Source: Niebla homalea
Lineage: Eukaryota; Ascomycota; Lecanoromycetes; Lecanorales; Ramalinaceae
Reading direction: 5' to 3'
NCBI GenBank assembly: GCA_019925105.1
Contig: JAHGAU010000014.1
Location: 868,001-932,000, forward strand
Length of the DNA stretch: 64,000 nt
Part shown: one piece after another, positions 38,160-51,876 of the stretch
How positions within the stretch are numbered: the first letter of the stretch is position 1
How the letters are laid out: each line of letters starts with the position of its first letter
The notes under the pieces: model-generated
Seen by the model: only the letters and a program-made list of their open reading frames with translations
Database searches by the model: none
Told to the model about the DNA's origin: nothing
Position numbers and translations under genes: made by a program

Positions 38160-39300
38160 TAGAAATCCCGGAATAAAAATAAGTTAATCTTTTAGTTAAC
38201 TTTATTATCGGATTATTTAAATATAAAGGTATAAACGTTATTCTTATCGTAATTTATATATTATTTAAAAACCGATATTATATTCTTTACCGCGTTAAAA
38301 AGGAAAAGATTTCTATTAAGGAGATAATTTAACTTTTTATTAAAAAAATATTTAAGTATTATAGCTTTCCGGATAATATTATTTTAAATTGTAGCCCGTA
38401 ATTTATTAATAAAATATAACGTTTTTTATTATATTAACTTAAAATTAACCCCCGGACCTTAATTCCTTATTATATTAAAAATAATAATTAAATTAAAAGA
38501 ATAAAATAAAAAGTAAAATAAAGACTCCGGATTTACGTAAATTACTTATAAGACGATTAAATATAATAACTATTTATAATGGAATTTACGGATAATAATA
38601 ACCTAAATTAATTAATTAAAATAATATATTTTTATTTTAATAAAAACTTTTACTTAATGATATTATTCAGTTTTAATAATATTAAATATATTAATTTAAA
38701 TAATTTTAATTAAAAGTTAAATCTATTATTAAAATTATATAAATCTTATTTTTTTTTTATAAATTATAACCCGTAAATAATTTTAAGTTAAGGAAGTTAC
38801 CAATATTATTAAAATTATATAAAAAGTTCTTAATATAATACGTTTTAATTTAAATAAAGCTTATAATAATACGTTTAAATAAGTTAATTATTGATACCGG
38901 GACGTAAAGTTTAAAATAAATAATAAAATTTATATAAACGTTAAATATTTAATAACTGATTAACTTAATAAAAAGTTAAATTATAAACGCTTAAATCTTT
39001 ATATTATCCTTAAATAATATTATTTTTTTTATAAATTAAATATTTTAAATATTTTCCAAGCTTATTTTATTTTTTATATAAATAATTTAACCCGTATTCC
39101 GATTAAAAAGAAATTATTATTATTAAAATAAATTAATTTATTCTTTAAACCCGTTATTATAAATAAAAAAAGTATTAAGGAATAAAAGCTTAAAAAATTA
39201 TTAATTTTTAATATATTAATTAAAAATAAAGGCTATAATATAAAATTAAATAAGTAAATTTACCCCTAAATAATATTTAATATTACGTTAACGTAAAAGA
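38160..39300 (+). pseudogene. gypsy integrase of element B, RIP-inactivated
   Basis: Readable blocks include VNFIIGLFKYKGINVILIVI (38,190-38,255; the first catalytic Asp is Asn), KNRYYILYRVKKEKISIKEI and KYYSFPDNIILNCSP, the usual D-R-G-P block altered. The C-terminal part to about 39,300 is AT-rich with stops. Confidence 0.78.
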
Positions 39301-39792
39301 ATTCCTTTATATTTAAGGATTAATTAAAGTTTTTTTTATAAAAAGTACCCGGATAAGCCCGGATTATAACCCGGAAATCCAATTAATATCATTATATTTA
39401 AAATAACCTTTAAAAGTTATTTTAAACGTTTAAATTAAATAATAATTTTATTAAGCTTAAAACTTAATATTACAAGTTATATATTACGTTTTTATTAAGC
39501 TTAAGGGCCTTTTAAAACGGCCTTATAACTCCCTAAAATCATTAAAACGATTATTATTAATCTTATTTATTTATATAGATTATATACTTTTTTATTAATA
39601 TAAATTTAATATATAAGGTAATAAAATTAAAAAAGTATTTTAAAAAAAGGGTAAATCGAAAAAAACGATATTTGCCCCGGAACCCCCCGGATGAAATCGC
39701 GTTTTAAGGCCTATTATAAGGGCCATTGCTACGATCCTACCCCCGTATGCTTACACCAGCTACCCGGCCACCACCACGATATTACCCCTGCA

Positions 39793-39988
39793 ATTCTTAT
39801 ATTATTTACCCGGCTAACCAGTAACGGGTAAACTAGGTAATATTCTTATATTACTTACCCGGTTAACTAATAACGGGTAACCTAGGTGATATTCTTATAT
39901 TACTTACCCGGTTAACCAGTAACGGGTAACCTGGGTAATATTCTCACATTATTTACCCGGTCAACCAATAACGGGTAACCTAAGTAAT
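39793..39988. repeat. 49-base tandem repeat, four units
   Basis: Units begin at 39,793, 39,842, 39,891 and 39,940, period exactly 49. Each holds the inverted pair TTACCCGG and CGGGTAA. It lies between integrase and the 3' LTR of element B, together with a mildly mutated stretch at 39,660-39,790. Confidence 0.9.
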
Positions 39989-40114
39989 ATATAAACCTTA
40001 CTTTAATTACCCGGCCTATAAGTAATAGGTAAGAAAAATAGTTTTAAGTTTAAAATTTTTCCTTTTTAACGTACTTATAGGCTCGAAAGCGAGCCTTTCT
40101 TAAGGGGGGGGTAA

Positions 40115-40330
40115 TATTAAGGTTTAAGGGTATTAATAGCTCAAAATTAGGCCCTACCGGGCCTATCCCGGGCCAAGCCCGGGGTTAATCCGGCAACCAG
40201 GAGTGTTACCGACTGGGTATATTAGGGCCTTCGGCCTTTTCACTTTTATACCTCTATACTTTAATATCTTTAGTTATACGTAATATACCTTTTGCCTTCC
40301 AACCACCCCAGAGGGGCTTACAATCTAACA
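40115..40330 (+). repeat. 3' LTR of element B
   Basis: 216 bases; RIP at the start (TATTAAGG for TGTCAGGG), intact at the end (GGGGCTTACAATCTAACA). Followed by the GAATC duplication. Confidence 0.9.
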
Positions 40331-40335
40331 GAATC

Positions 40336-41535
40336 CTATAATATATATTAAGATAAAAATTTAAAGATAATAAATCCTTTTAATTAATAATAAATAATCA
40401 TATATAAAACGCTATAAAGAAAAGATAACTTAAATCCTTGTTAAGGAAATTAAAAAATATAAAACCAGAACCAGAATATAAATAAAAATAAAAATAAAAC
40501 CTTAAGTTTTTATTATTTTAAATATTAAGAGTATATTATATATTTTTTTTATTTTTATCATTTTATATAAAATAACTTTTTTTTTAAATTTAAATTTTAA
40601 GAAAAACTTATTTTATAAACTTTTCGATACTCTAAATTTCAAAGTTAATGATAATAATATAAGTATAACGGACTTTACTTTTGAACAACTTTTTTATATA
40701 AGTTAATTTACGTCTTATAACTATATTATTTAATAACTTTATATATAAAAGGAGTAAAAATAACCGTTTAAAATATCGTAAATAAGTATTATTTACTTTA
40801 ATAAGTATAAAATAACCTTAGAAAAATCTTAAAAATAATTAATTAACTTTAAATAAAACGTAATATAAATATTAAGCTTATTAAAGAAACTATTTATACG
40901 GATGACTTTAAAAATATTATTTAAATTAAGATTTAATAACTTTATATTAAAAATATAAACCTTAACATTTTAATTATTAATATTAATAATTAATTTAAGA
41001 ATATTTTTAAAGTAATTAAGTTAATATATATAAATAATATACGTTTACGGGAATAAATATAAATTAATACGCTTATTAAGGAAAATAAATATATAAAACT
41101 TATATTAAAAATAAGGGATCTAGAAAGGGGGAAAGCTTGGAAGACATTAAACTTACGGATGGATATATGGAGGAATGGAAATATTAAAAGGGCTAAAAGG
41201 GGAAACGATTTATATATACTTAAAAAAGGAAAAGCATAACGGATTATTATAGTAAGGAACCTATATTTTGTTAATTTATATAGGGGCTACGGCCTATCTT
41301 TAATTATACTTTATTACTATTTATTATTTTACTATTATTACTCTTTTATTTTTTCCTTTCTTTTTTAACGGTCTTAAGAAGGCATTTATTTACTTATATA
41401 TATTAGGGAATTCAGTTTAATTATACGATTTAATCGTAAATAACCTACCATACCTTTTTTTTAATTAACGGCAATAAAAACTATAAAAATATTACAGAAA
41501 ACCGATTTCTATTATTATTATATTATATATATATA
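40336..41535. other. AT-rich host sequence between elements B and D
   Basis: About 1.2 kb of RIP-altered DNA into which B and D inserted, so itself an older repeat. A less altered patch at 41,110-41,250 can be read as a Lys/Arg-rich peptide (for example KAWKTLNLRMDIWRNGN), but I cannot name its source. Confidence 0.5.
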
Positions 41536-43718
41536 TATTATATATAAAGGTTATTGTTAAGACCTTTACGGGCATTAAGGCTTAAAGGGGTATAGCGGAT
41601 GCTTAATACTTAGTATGTATACCTACTTATTACTCCTCTATAGTACTTAAATAGATTATTATTCATATACTTATTACCTACTTTTATAGTATATTTACTT
41701 ATTATTACTTAATGTATAATAAACGGTAATAATAATATAAGTTCTTTTACTTAACAAGTTCTTTTACTAAAGTATTAAGTATAGTATTATTTAGTCCATT
41801 CCTTTATTAATTCTCGATAAATTATTTATTTCTATTATAAAGCTTTCGATTATTATACCCCTATTTTCTAGTTCTTTTACTAAAGTATTAAGTATAGTAT
41901 TATTTATTTAACGTCCATTCCTTTATTAATTATTCGATAAATTATTTATTTTACTTATTATTTAATCCTTATAATATTAAGGACGTATAAAAAAGGTTTT
42001 CCTTTAAATTTAGCTTTAATAGCTCCGGCATTAGGGTTACCATTATAGTAATAAGATTTTTCCTTTATTACCGAAGTAATTTAAACTTTAATAATAAATT
42101 AATAGTTTCTTATTAATAACGTTAAGTTTTTAATAAATTATATAAATATCATTAAGACCCGCCAAGAGTTATTAATATAATAAAAATAACGTAAACCTTA
42201 CTTAATTAATAAGTTACTTAATCCAAAAAGAAAAAAGGATATACCGTATACCTTAAAAACGTACGGCCCTTAATAAGTCTCTTAAACCTTATATATTATA
42301 TAGACTTTTAAGATAAATTATTAACGTATTAAGGAAGTCGGCTACTTTAATAATATTAGTAACGTTTATAAATTCATTAATAAACTCTTTATTATTAATT
42401 CGATTAAATTATTATCCTTAATCCTTAAAAATATTATTATATACTTTTTTAAAGATAATAAGAATTTCTTAAAAGAAGCTTATAATTAATAAACGTTTAA
42501 GCTTTATTTTCTTACCCGTAAAATACTTTAATAAATTACTTCTTTAATTCCTTTTAATTTTAGACTTAAAAAATACTTTAATACCCCGGAGAATCAGCTC
42601 TTAAAGTAATTAACGTATATAAAGTATACCCGGAAAAACGTAATTAATTAAACGAATACCATTATTTTTAATAGGTAAATAATAATACTTTACCACCGTA
42701 TTAACGGCCAATATACTTAAAAGTAATTAATATAGATTTTTGACCGGTTTAAAAGGCCTCTTAGAAATACCTTATAAAGGCCGGTAAAAGGCTTACTTAA
42801 AGACCTTATCGATAACGTCTGTATACGGTAACTTAACTGGTATAAGCAGTGGTAATATTATAATAAAATGAGATTTCAGTATAATAAAGAAATTATTAGA
42901 TATATTTAACCCCGTTAAGTTACCGGCAATTATAGGGTTAATAAAAGTAAATTTAAATAAAGCGATAAATACCGCCTTATTAATAAAGTTACTTATAAAG
43001 CACTCCTTATACCGGATCTTTTAAAGGTTTATTATTTGCGTAATAATAATAATAATACGGACCTTACCCTTAAGTCCGATAATAAAATTAAGCCCTTATT
43101 ATAGGATAAATATATCGGTATATACTGGGTAGGTAATTAGGTTTACCTTTATAATAAAAAGGGAAATATATAATTATCTCGTAATTTATATTAAAACAAT
43201 ACCGTTATTATAGCTATTAAGAACTTAAGATATTTACCCGGTTAAATTATGGATATTACGGATTTAAGCGATTTAACTTTTAGAAAATACTTAAATCCAT
43301 GATTATTTCCCGGGTATATTACGGTGATTACGGTTTTTTAACTGGTTTTTCGACTTTACCATTATTATACCTTCTTAATACGCCGTTATTACGTATTATT
43401 TCCACTTCTTTAACCTTTTTGGCGCTGGATATATTTATTCTTTAGCCCCGGAGCCGCTTTTATTTATAAGGCTATTAACCTCGTTATCGCTACGTAGACG
43501 TAGACGTAGTATTTTTCCTTTTTTAATGCATTTATTATATATAAAGGCTATTATTAAAACCTTTATAAGTATTAAGGCCTAAAGGGGTATAGTGGATGCC
43601 TGGTGCTTAATATGGGTACCTACTTATTACTCCTACATAGTACTTAGATAGATTATTATTCATACACTTACCACCCACTTTTACAGTGCATTTACTTATC
43701 ACCACCTGGTGCATAACA
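41536..43718. mobile_element. LTR element D, 2.18 kb, non-autonomous
   Basis: LTRs of 186 bases each at 41,536-41,721 and 43,533-43,718. Ends are TGTTAT-type (RIP-changed to TATTAT) and ATAACA, and the duplication ATATA stands at 41,531-41,535 and 43,719-43,723. The internal 1.81 kb shows no reverse transcriptase or integrase. It carries an internal duplication of about 75-80 bases. Orientation is unclear because no polypurine tract is obvious. Confidence 0.82.
41758..41951. repeat. internal direct duplication in element D
   Basis: 41,758-41,831 and 41,871-41,951 share GTTCTTTTACTAAAGTATTA and the rest of the unit, the second copy with a small insertion (TTTAAC). Both lie just after the left LTR. 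Confidence 0.8.
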
Positions 43719-43723
43719 ATATA

Positions 43724-46070
43724 ATAAGAGTAATAAACTATGGATTCATATATGTTCATAGAATATTTTTAATTACCACTTATCTATCAAATAAATATTA
43801 AAATCGAAAGAAATAAGGGCATTTAAGCAACCCTTTTCTAGGCACCCTTATTCGGATATTTTTATTACCACCCTTAATCAATACGGGGACCCTATTTATA
43901 TATATCGGTAAAGTATTATTAATATTTATTAATTAACTATTAGCTATTAGAAATTAAGAAGTAAAAAAAGATAACAGTTTTTATAAAACGTTTTAATTAT
44001 AAAAGGATAATAATACCCCTTATATTAACGATAGGCTTAAACCTTAATCAAGAAGTAATCGTATATATTATTGGATATTCTAAATTATCGTTAAGGAAAT
44101 TATAACTTATATATTAATATAAGCCACTTTCTTAAAATAAAAAAATTAAAGTAATTAAAGAAAAAAATAGAAAAAATCAGTTACTTTAAACGATATAAAA
44201 TTATTATTTAATAATTAATAACCGCAATAATTAAAATATAAAATTTATTAAGTTAATATAAGTAATTAAACCCGATTAAATTATAAGTCTCGTTAAATTA
44301 TTCCGAATAACTTACCCGTAAGTCTTATAAAATAATCTGAATAACCGATTTATTTATTATAAATAAGACTCTTTAATTTAATTCGGAATATTATATATAT
44401 TCCTTAGAAAAGTAAAGTTAATCTTAAAGATTATCTTATACCGGGTAGGCAATCTTTTAAAACCCGTAAATAATACCGGGTACTTCGATAATAATAAATA
44501 TATAAAACTCCTTAATAGTTATCGGAATAACCGAATTAAGCTATATATCTTAATAATAAAAATAATAAAAATAAGATTCCTTAATAAAACTTAAGTAATT
44601 ATATATATTTCTTAAAAAAATTCTTCTTATTAAAACGTAAATTATTAAGTTAAAAGCTATTTAAGCGGTAATTAAATTCTAAATTATTTATGGAGGTTTA
44701 AACCGATTTTTAAAATTCCTGGGAAATAACCGCAAATTATATAATATATTAGCCGGACGTAATAAGCCTTTTACCTTAAGTTATAAATTGAATAATTAAG
44801 AATCGAAAAAATTAAAAAACAAATTAAAAGAATAAATAATAAAAAGAAGTAAATAATAAAACCGATTAAAAGAACTAATAGGAAAAGATAGAAATAGATA
44901 TACTTATAATAATAATTATATCGTATATATATTAAAAATATTAATAAAGATTTATAGCGGTTATTAATATAAAACTTATTTAATTTAACGGTATTTTCCT
45001 TTAGGCTTTTCCGTATAAAAAATAAAGAAAACTAAAATAAACAATTAAAATCCACTTTAATTTAAAAGGGAAATATAAACTTATAATAAGGTTTAATTCG
45101 TATATATTTAGATAATAACTTAAGAGACCAGAAAGATTATTATTAACGTTATATAATTATATATTAACTTAACCCTTTCCTTAAAAAAATAAATTAAAAA
45201 AAATAAAAATAAAATATAGTTACTCGGAGTAACCGTAAACCTTTTTCTTTAAAATATTTTTATTAATATTAATAATATATTAATGATAATATATCTTATT
45301 TTATATATATCTTAATATCCCTAAAATAGAAAAAATAAAATTAAGTACTATTATATAAACTAAGGAATTAATTACGGTATTATTATTCTTTTTATTATTA
45401 TTTTATTTCCTTTATTAAAAAGAATATATATTTTTCTACTTTATATTAAATAAAGGATAGAAAAGATCAGGATAAATTTATATAAGTTACGGGGCTGTCC
45501 CGTATTTATTAATAATTATAAATATTATCGCGGATTACTTAATAATAAACTTTATTAATTTTTCTTTGAAAAATAATAAAACATTATTAAGAATCCCTTA
45601 ATCCCTTAAATTTAAAGGGGAATTAATTAATATATATAAAGTAAAGGAGGTACTTAAATAGTTTTAAATATTTTCTTTAATAATAATAATAAAGTTAAAT
45701 ATAAAAGAAGACTTTATAATATTATTAATAATCCTACTTTTTACCTTAAAATCATCGGAAACTTTATAATAAAAAATAATAATATAACCCGGGGCTAAAA
45801 CTGTATTTTATAGATTAAAAAAACTAAACGAATAAGAAAATAAATTAAATAATATATAAAAATAAAACCATAATATATAAAAGGAAATCGGGAGAAATAC
45901 TTCTTTTAATTAATTAATAAATACGATAAATATAAAACTTAAAAAAGACATTGATTGATTGATTGATTCATATTACGGATCTAATTAAGTTAATTCCGGC
46001 GTTCCTTAATACGCGGCCTTCTAGCCTTACTAATAACCGTAAAAACCTGATACTTATAATATTAAAGTGA
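43724..46070. other. AT-rich degraded repeat between element D and the LINE
   Basis: 2.3 kb of RIP-altered DNA. The first 170 bases (to about 43,900) keep more CA/TG and could be a younger fragment. A short GATT run (about four units) stands at 45,952-45,967. No family recognised. Confidence 0.5.
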
Positions 46071-49000
46071 ATTGATTGAATGATTTTTCGAAAAATGGCG
46101 ACGAACAAAGGGACCCCAGAGGTCCAAAACGATACGTATATATATAGCTTTAATAACAGTAAGGGAAATATATTAAGTGCGATAAGTAAAAGTAGCATAA
46201 TAATTAAGAATAAGGTGGTAAATAAACAAATAACCTATATTAATAGAAACGGCGATAACGCGTACGGGTAATATAATAATAATAAATTAAATAACGTTTA
46301 AAGTAAATAAGGGAATTAAAATTAATAAAATACGTATATTAAAGCGCGTAAAACGCGTAATAATAATATAAAGATAATAGGTAAATAAAAGGGTAAAAAG
46401 GCCGGTATAATATTAATAATACAGGATATAAGCAGAAGGAAAAAACAGGAAAACCGCGATAAAAATATTATTAAGGGTATATAAAAGGGAAATAAAACTA
46501 ATAAAAAGGATAAGACTTTAAGGGATTAAAAATAAAAGGCGGAGATAATACGTCGCCCGGTAAATAAAGGCGAAAAGGCGGTAAAAGAAATAATAAAAAC
46601 CTTAAAAGGATTCCTTATAATAAAGTAAAAGGATATTACGTTAAAGACCTAACCGATATTATAGATTAAATTAAAAAATATAAAGGATTTTTATATAAAA
46701 ATAAAGGTAAAATTAAGGGAAACAGAATACTTATAAGGCTTTCAAAAAGCAGAAGTAAAGGCGTTAATCAAGGTAAAGATAACGGCTTAAGGTTAAAAAT
46801 ATAAAGCGAGAATATAAAAACGGTAACCCCTTAAACGAAAGAAAGCTGGGCGACGAGGATAATAAAGGAAGTATTTACGGTAAAGAATAAAGGGATAACG
46901 GAGGAGAAAATAGCTATATTAAAGAAGGTAAAAATAATAACGGTCTATTTATTTAATAATAAAAAAAGGAATATAATTACGGAAATAAACCCGTTATAAT
47001 TAATAAAAGCTTTTAAAATAATAACGGAACTATTAATAAAATAAATTATTATAATATATAAGTTATAAAATAAAGATATCCTCCTTAATATAATATTATT
47101 AAAAATAAAGGAAAGCTTAAAAAAATTTAAAACTTAAATTAATAAAAAAAAATATAAATTAATTAAAGTTTTAAGGTAATTATTTATTATTATAATAAAT
47201 AAGATATATTTATTATATTTTATAAAAATTAAAAAAAAAACTATATTAAAGAATATAAAAAAAAAGAATATAATTTTTTATTTATAATTTAAAATTATTA
47301 ATTATAAGCTTCCTTTAATAATAAGGAAATTTAACTTCTTAAAACGTATAAAGAAATATTCTATTATTATATTAAGTATAACGTTAATAAAAAAATATAA
47401 TAATATCTTAAATAAAAGGATTATTAAAAAAAAATTACTTAAAATAATTTAACTATAAAATAAAACGGCGGATATTTATTAATATTTTTAATATTAAAAT
47501 TATAAATATATTATTATAAAATATTTTAATATTATAAAATATATAATTTACGTTAAGGGTTATAATATTTATAAATATATAAAGTTAATAATTAAAGAAT
47601 TTATAAAGGACGTATTTAAATATACCGCGTATAATAAAAAGGAATACTTAATATAAGATTTTAAATATATAATAAAAGTTAAAAAGATTAAACGTAAGGA
47701 AACCCGGATAACCGTGAAAATCTAACGGTATAATATATACGGAATTAATTTAACGGGTTAATTAAGAATAATTTTAAAACGTAAATTTAATTAATTAAAT
47801 AATAAAAGGTAAATAACGGTAATAAATAAAATAAAGAAAAGGAAGCTTTTTATAATCCCGATTTTAAGGGCCGGCCGTTTTACGTCTTTAATAATAACCG
47901 GGAAGGTATTAAGCCAGAAAACGTTTAACTTTAATAAGAAATCCGTAACTTAAACGGATATAAATAAGGGAGCCCTTATAAAGGTTAATATATAATATAT
48001 TAACGTTTTTAAAAATAATATAATATAACGTTTATAATAAAAAATTAAAGTAATAATACCGATATTTAAGTTTAAAGAAATCGAAAATATTAATATTATA
48101 ATAATATAGAAACTATTATATAATTTATATATATATTTATCCGTTAATTTAAAGGAAAGATTTTACTTAATTTTTAAAAAGGATAAAATAATTAAAATAT
48201 ACTTTTTTATAAATAAACGGTTCAATATAAATAATTAAAATATTACTTATTACGGTAAAAACCTTTATATACTCCGTATTATAAGGGAAAAGGACTTAAA
48301 GGGCGACCTTAATATTTATAACGTATATAACCCGCCGCCGGTTAATAAAGAAAAACTATTTATAATATTATTACTTAAAGAAATTTTAATTACTTTAAAT
48401 AAATATATATTACTTAAAAACTTTAATTTATATTACTATATATAAAATAAGGAAGAATATAGGATAAATTACATTAAATTAAATAACTTATTAATAGTTA
48501 CCGCTTAAGTTAATTTCTTATTATTAATATTATAAAAGATTATTATATAAGAAAGTTATAAATTTAAAATAACGATTAATTTAGCCTTTAATATAGAAAA
48601 GGTTATTAATACGGTTATAATATATAAATTACGAAAGGACTTAAAATATAACTCGGATTATATACCGATATAGATAACCTTAAACTGGACCGTTAATATA
48701 ACCTTATTATTATCGGTAAAAAAAACGTAAAAAACAATTAAAATAATAAAGATTTATATAAAAGCGGAGGAAACAGTAATATAATTCGCGGATCTCCCTT
48801 AATTAAATAATAAAAACTAAATCGATTTCTTTATAAAGTAAATAATAAAAATATTAAATAAAGTAATTAATAAAATAATCTTAATAATAAAGCTTTTTTA
48901 AAGAGTTAAAACCTATTAAAATAAAAAGTATATGATTATAACCGTAAAAGCGAAAAGGTTAATAAAGTAAACTTTTAAGTATAAAAATTAAAAAATACTT

Positions 49001-50333
49001 AATTAATTAAAGGCTACTTAAAAGGAAAAAGAGAAAATTATTAAGAAAATTAAATAAATATACTTTTAGTTTACGGTATATAACTTAATAACTTTATTTC
49101 ATAATATTTAAAAGTTAATAAAATATAATAAAGAATAAAATAAGAAATTAAAATTTATCCTTAAATTCTTACCTTTTAAAAGACTTAATAATATATTAAT
49201 TAATATTTTTAACGGTAAAATTAAGGCCCTTAAAAAAGCATTTTTCCTTCCTTTATTAAAAATTAACTTAAACGATATCGACGGCGTTATATACCTTAAT
49301 CCTATATTAATAAATAAAATAATAATATAAAATATAATAATAAGGGCGATTAATAAATTAAAGAAGGATAAAGCCCCGGGATTGAATAAGATCCTTAATA
49401 GATTCTTATTAATAATAATATTACCGTTTAAAAGGGTCTTTATTTACCTTTTTTAAGTATACTTTAACGTCGGTTATTACTTATATAAGTTTAAAAAAAC
49501 GAAAACGATTATCTTTAAGAAGTTTATTAAGCCGGATTATTTTAAAATAAAGTCTTATAAACTTATTATACTTTTTTATATATTAAGGAAAACCTTAAAA
49601 ACGATAATAATAAAGATTTTTAATAATTATATAAAGAATTACGGACTTTTCTCCGATTAATAAATAAAAGTAAATAAAGGTTAATTAATAAAAATAGCCC
49701 TTAAAGGATTAATCGACGGTATATATATAATATAAAATTACGGGAAGAAGTATATTATGAATCTTCTTTTTCTTAATATTATAGGTATTTTTAATAAAAT
49801 AAATTATTAAAAGTTATTATATAATTTAAAAAAGAAAAGGATATTACCCTTTTTAATTAAGTAAATAAAGAGTTTTTTAAGCGATTAAGTTACATTAATT
49901 AACTTAAGATAAAAAATAAATTTAATAAAGCCCGCTATAATAAGGATTCCTTAAAAATTACTTATTTCTCTTATATCATTCTTATTCTTTAACGGTTTAT
50001 TAATTAAGGAATTCGTTAAGTTAAAATAAAAAATTTAAATTAAAGGTTTTATTAACGATATTTACCTTTTAACTTATAATACCTTTATATATATAAACTA
50101 TTTAGAATTAAAATAAGCTTATAAAGTTTATTTTTAATAAATAAGAACTTACGGAACTTAATTTACGTTATATAAATATAAGCTTATCCATATAATTAAG
50201 AGCCCGAAGCTATACGATATAATAATTATAGTAGACTTAAATAGAATTACGGTAAAGCCGGATATTAATATTAAAGTCCTTAATCTTTAAGAAAAAAAAA
50301 AACTCGATTAAAAGGATTATATAAGAAAGGTTT
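46071..50333 (+). mobile_element. Tad1-like LINE, copy 1, 3'-truncated by an insertion
   Basis: ORF1 opens at ATG 46,095 (MATNKGTPEVQND) and is stopped by RIP after 59 residues. ORF2 remnants on the same strand give the endonuclease tail (about 48,650-48,820: SDYIPI, NWTVNITLLL, EETVI then FADLP) and a non-LTR reverse transcriptase (KDKAPGLNKILNRFLL at 49,365; LILFYILRKTLKTIIIKIFN at about 49,560; SPISPILF-type and GGFINDIYLLTY-type blocks near 50,000-50,080). The order and motifs fit the Tad1 clade of fungal LINEs. It breaks off at 50,333 where an LTR-like sequence begins, before the C-terminal region. Confidence 0.82.
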
Positions 50334-50460
50334 TGTCACACGCATGGACGTATGAGTGTAATGGGGTAGTATGAATTAAGTATAATCTATGAAGATGGAT
50401 CTATGAAAGAAGACTATAGGATACACCCAGTTAATCTGGGATATACGGCCAGGTACTAAG
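50334..50460. mobile_element. LTR-like fragment, little RIP
   Basis: Starts TGTCACACGCATGG exactly where the LINE stops. About 125 bases keep normal CA/TG, then the sequence fades into heavy RIP. No partner LTR or duplication was found in the window, so the right boundary is uncertain. Confidence 0.45.
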
Positions 50461-51876
50461 ATATATACGTATTATAAAAGTATTTTAATACCGCTTATAT
50501 AACGGCTTAATAATACTTTATACTTATAATACTATTATTATGCCTATATTTAAGCTAATATACCCCCTTAAGATTATTATTTAATAATAATCCTAGATAT
50601 CCTTATATAATTATTTATTTTATTATAATTAAGCTTATTAATAAACCGAGAAACTTATATAAAAAAGGGTACGTTTTTTAAGAAATTAAAGTTTTAATAA
50701 AAAAATCGATAACCCAGAGAGCAATAATAATAATAAAATTTTAATATATTAATTAGCTCCGGAGCTTTATATTTATTTAATAAAGCTTTAAGTATTATCT
50801 TATATAATATTATTGGGTAATTATTATTAAGTATACGCTGAAAAAAAATTATAAATTAAGGAAATTATAAAAATAAAGGAACCCGGAAAAATTATTATAT
50901 ACCCGGTTTATAATCGTGATTTTTTAAGAGCTAAATTTCTCGAAAACGACGTTTCCGGGGTTTTATTGAATTATATTATAATATAGGGTTCTCCTAAGAT
51001 TTATTATCTTTAAAGCTTAAGAGTTTAATAAATTCCTTATATTTTTATAACGGTAAAAGCTTTATAAGGTTATTTATTAATATCTTTATTATAAATATAT
51101 ATTTAATATTAATCGTTTTCTTCTAATATTCTTATCGTAATTAATAATAATATATATTTATATAACGGAGTTTTATTATAAACTATAAATTTATCTTTTA
51201 AATTATACGGATTATTTAAGTATTATTATACTTAATCTTTAACGAATATAATAAATCCAATATAATTAATTTGAAGAAACGGTTTTATTATATAAGCTTT
51301 TTTTACTATAAGGGTAAGATTAAGGAGTTTAGCTTTAATAAAGCTTATTATTACCCTTTTTTATTTTATTACTTTTTAATTAATTAAATATTTAAAAAGC
51401 TTAAAAATATAACCTTATAAGCTATACTGTATCTCCATATCGTTAATAAAGGATACGTTAAATAAAGCTATAAATATAATATAGGGATCTTTAATATATT
51501 TATTATAAATAATTATATAATATTTTATATAAGTAAAATACTATAATATTTATATAATTAATTCTTAATAATATCATAATAAGTTTATAAAAAACTTAAA
51601 TAGCTTTAAAATTAAAAAGATTATATTTACTTTTATTATTACGGTAGCGAAGTTAATTAAGTTAATAAATTATTAATATATATAAATCTTTTAAAATATT
51701 ACTTAATTAATATTCTTAATAAATATATTAATATTACGTAAAAATGCTTTAAGAATTTAATTTATTATTATAATATTAAATTTAACCGTAAGCTTATTAA
51801 TATAGTTATCTTAATATAAGCGAATTTAATAAATTAATCTATCTTATATTATCCTTATATTTAAAAACTATATAAG
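50461..51876. other. AT-rich degraded repeat of unknown family
   Basis: 1.4 kb, heavily RIP-altered. Probably the body of the element starting at 50,334 or of a neighbour. No motif was strong enough to name it. Confidence 0.45.

Larger units (their letters stand above)
20804..40330 (+). mobile_element. Ty3/gypsy LTR retrotransposon B, carrying three direct nested insertions
   Basis: The 5' LTR is 20,804-20,954 plus 23,295-23,359 (split by element A; 151 + 65 = 216 bases) and the 3' LTR is 40,115-40,330 (216 bases). LTR ends are TGTCAGGG and TCTAACA; RIP changed TG to TA at the start of the 3' copy. The target duplication GAATC is at 20,799-20,803 and 40,331-40,335. A G-rich polypurine tract precedes the 3' LTR (about 40,104-40,114). 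Without elements A and C and the miniature element, it is about 7.4 kb. Broken pol runs on the plus strand: reverse transcriptase about 27,760-28,900, RNase H split around 28,906 and 37,323, integrase about 38,160-39,300. Confidence 0.9.

Noticed and set aside
39793..39988. CRISPR-like array at the 49-base repeats
   Set aside because: Units are contiguous with no unique spacers, and the DNA is eukaryotic; it is a minisatellite.
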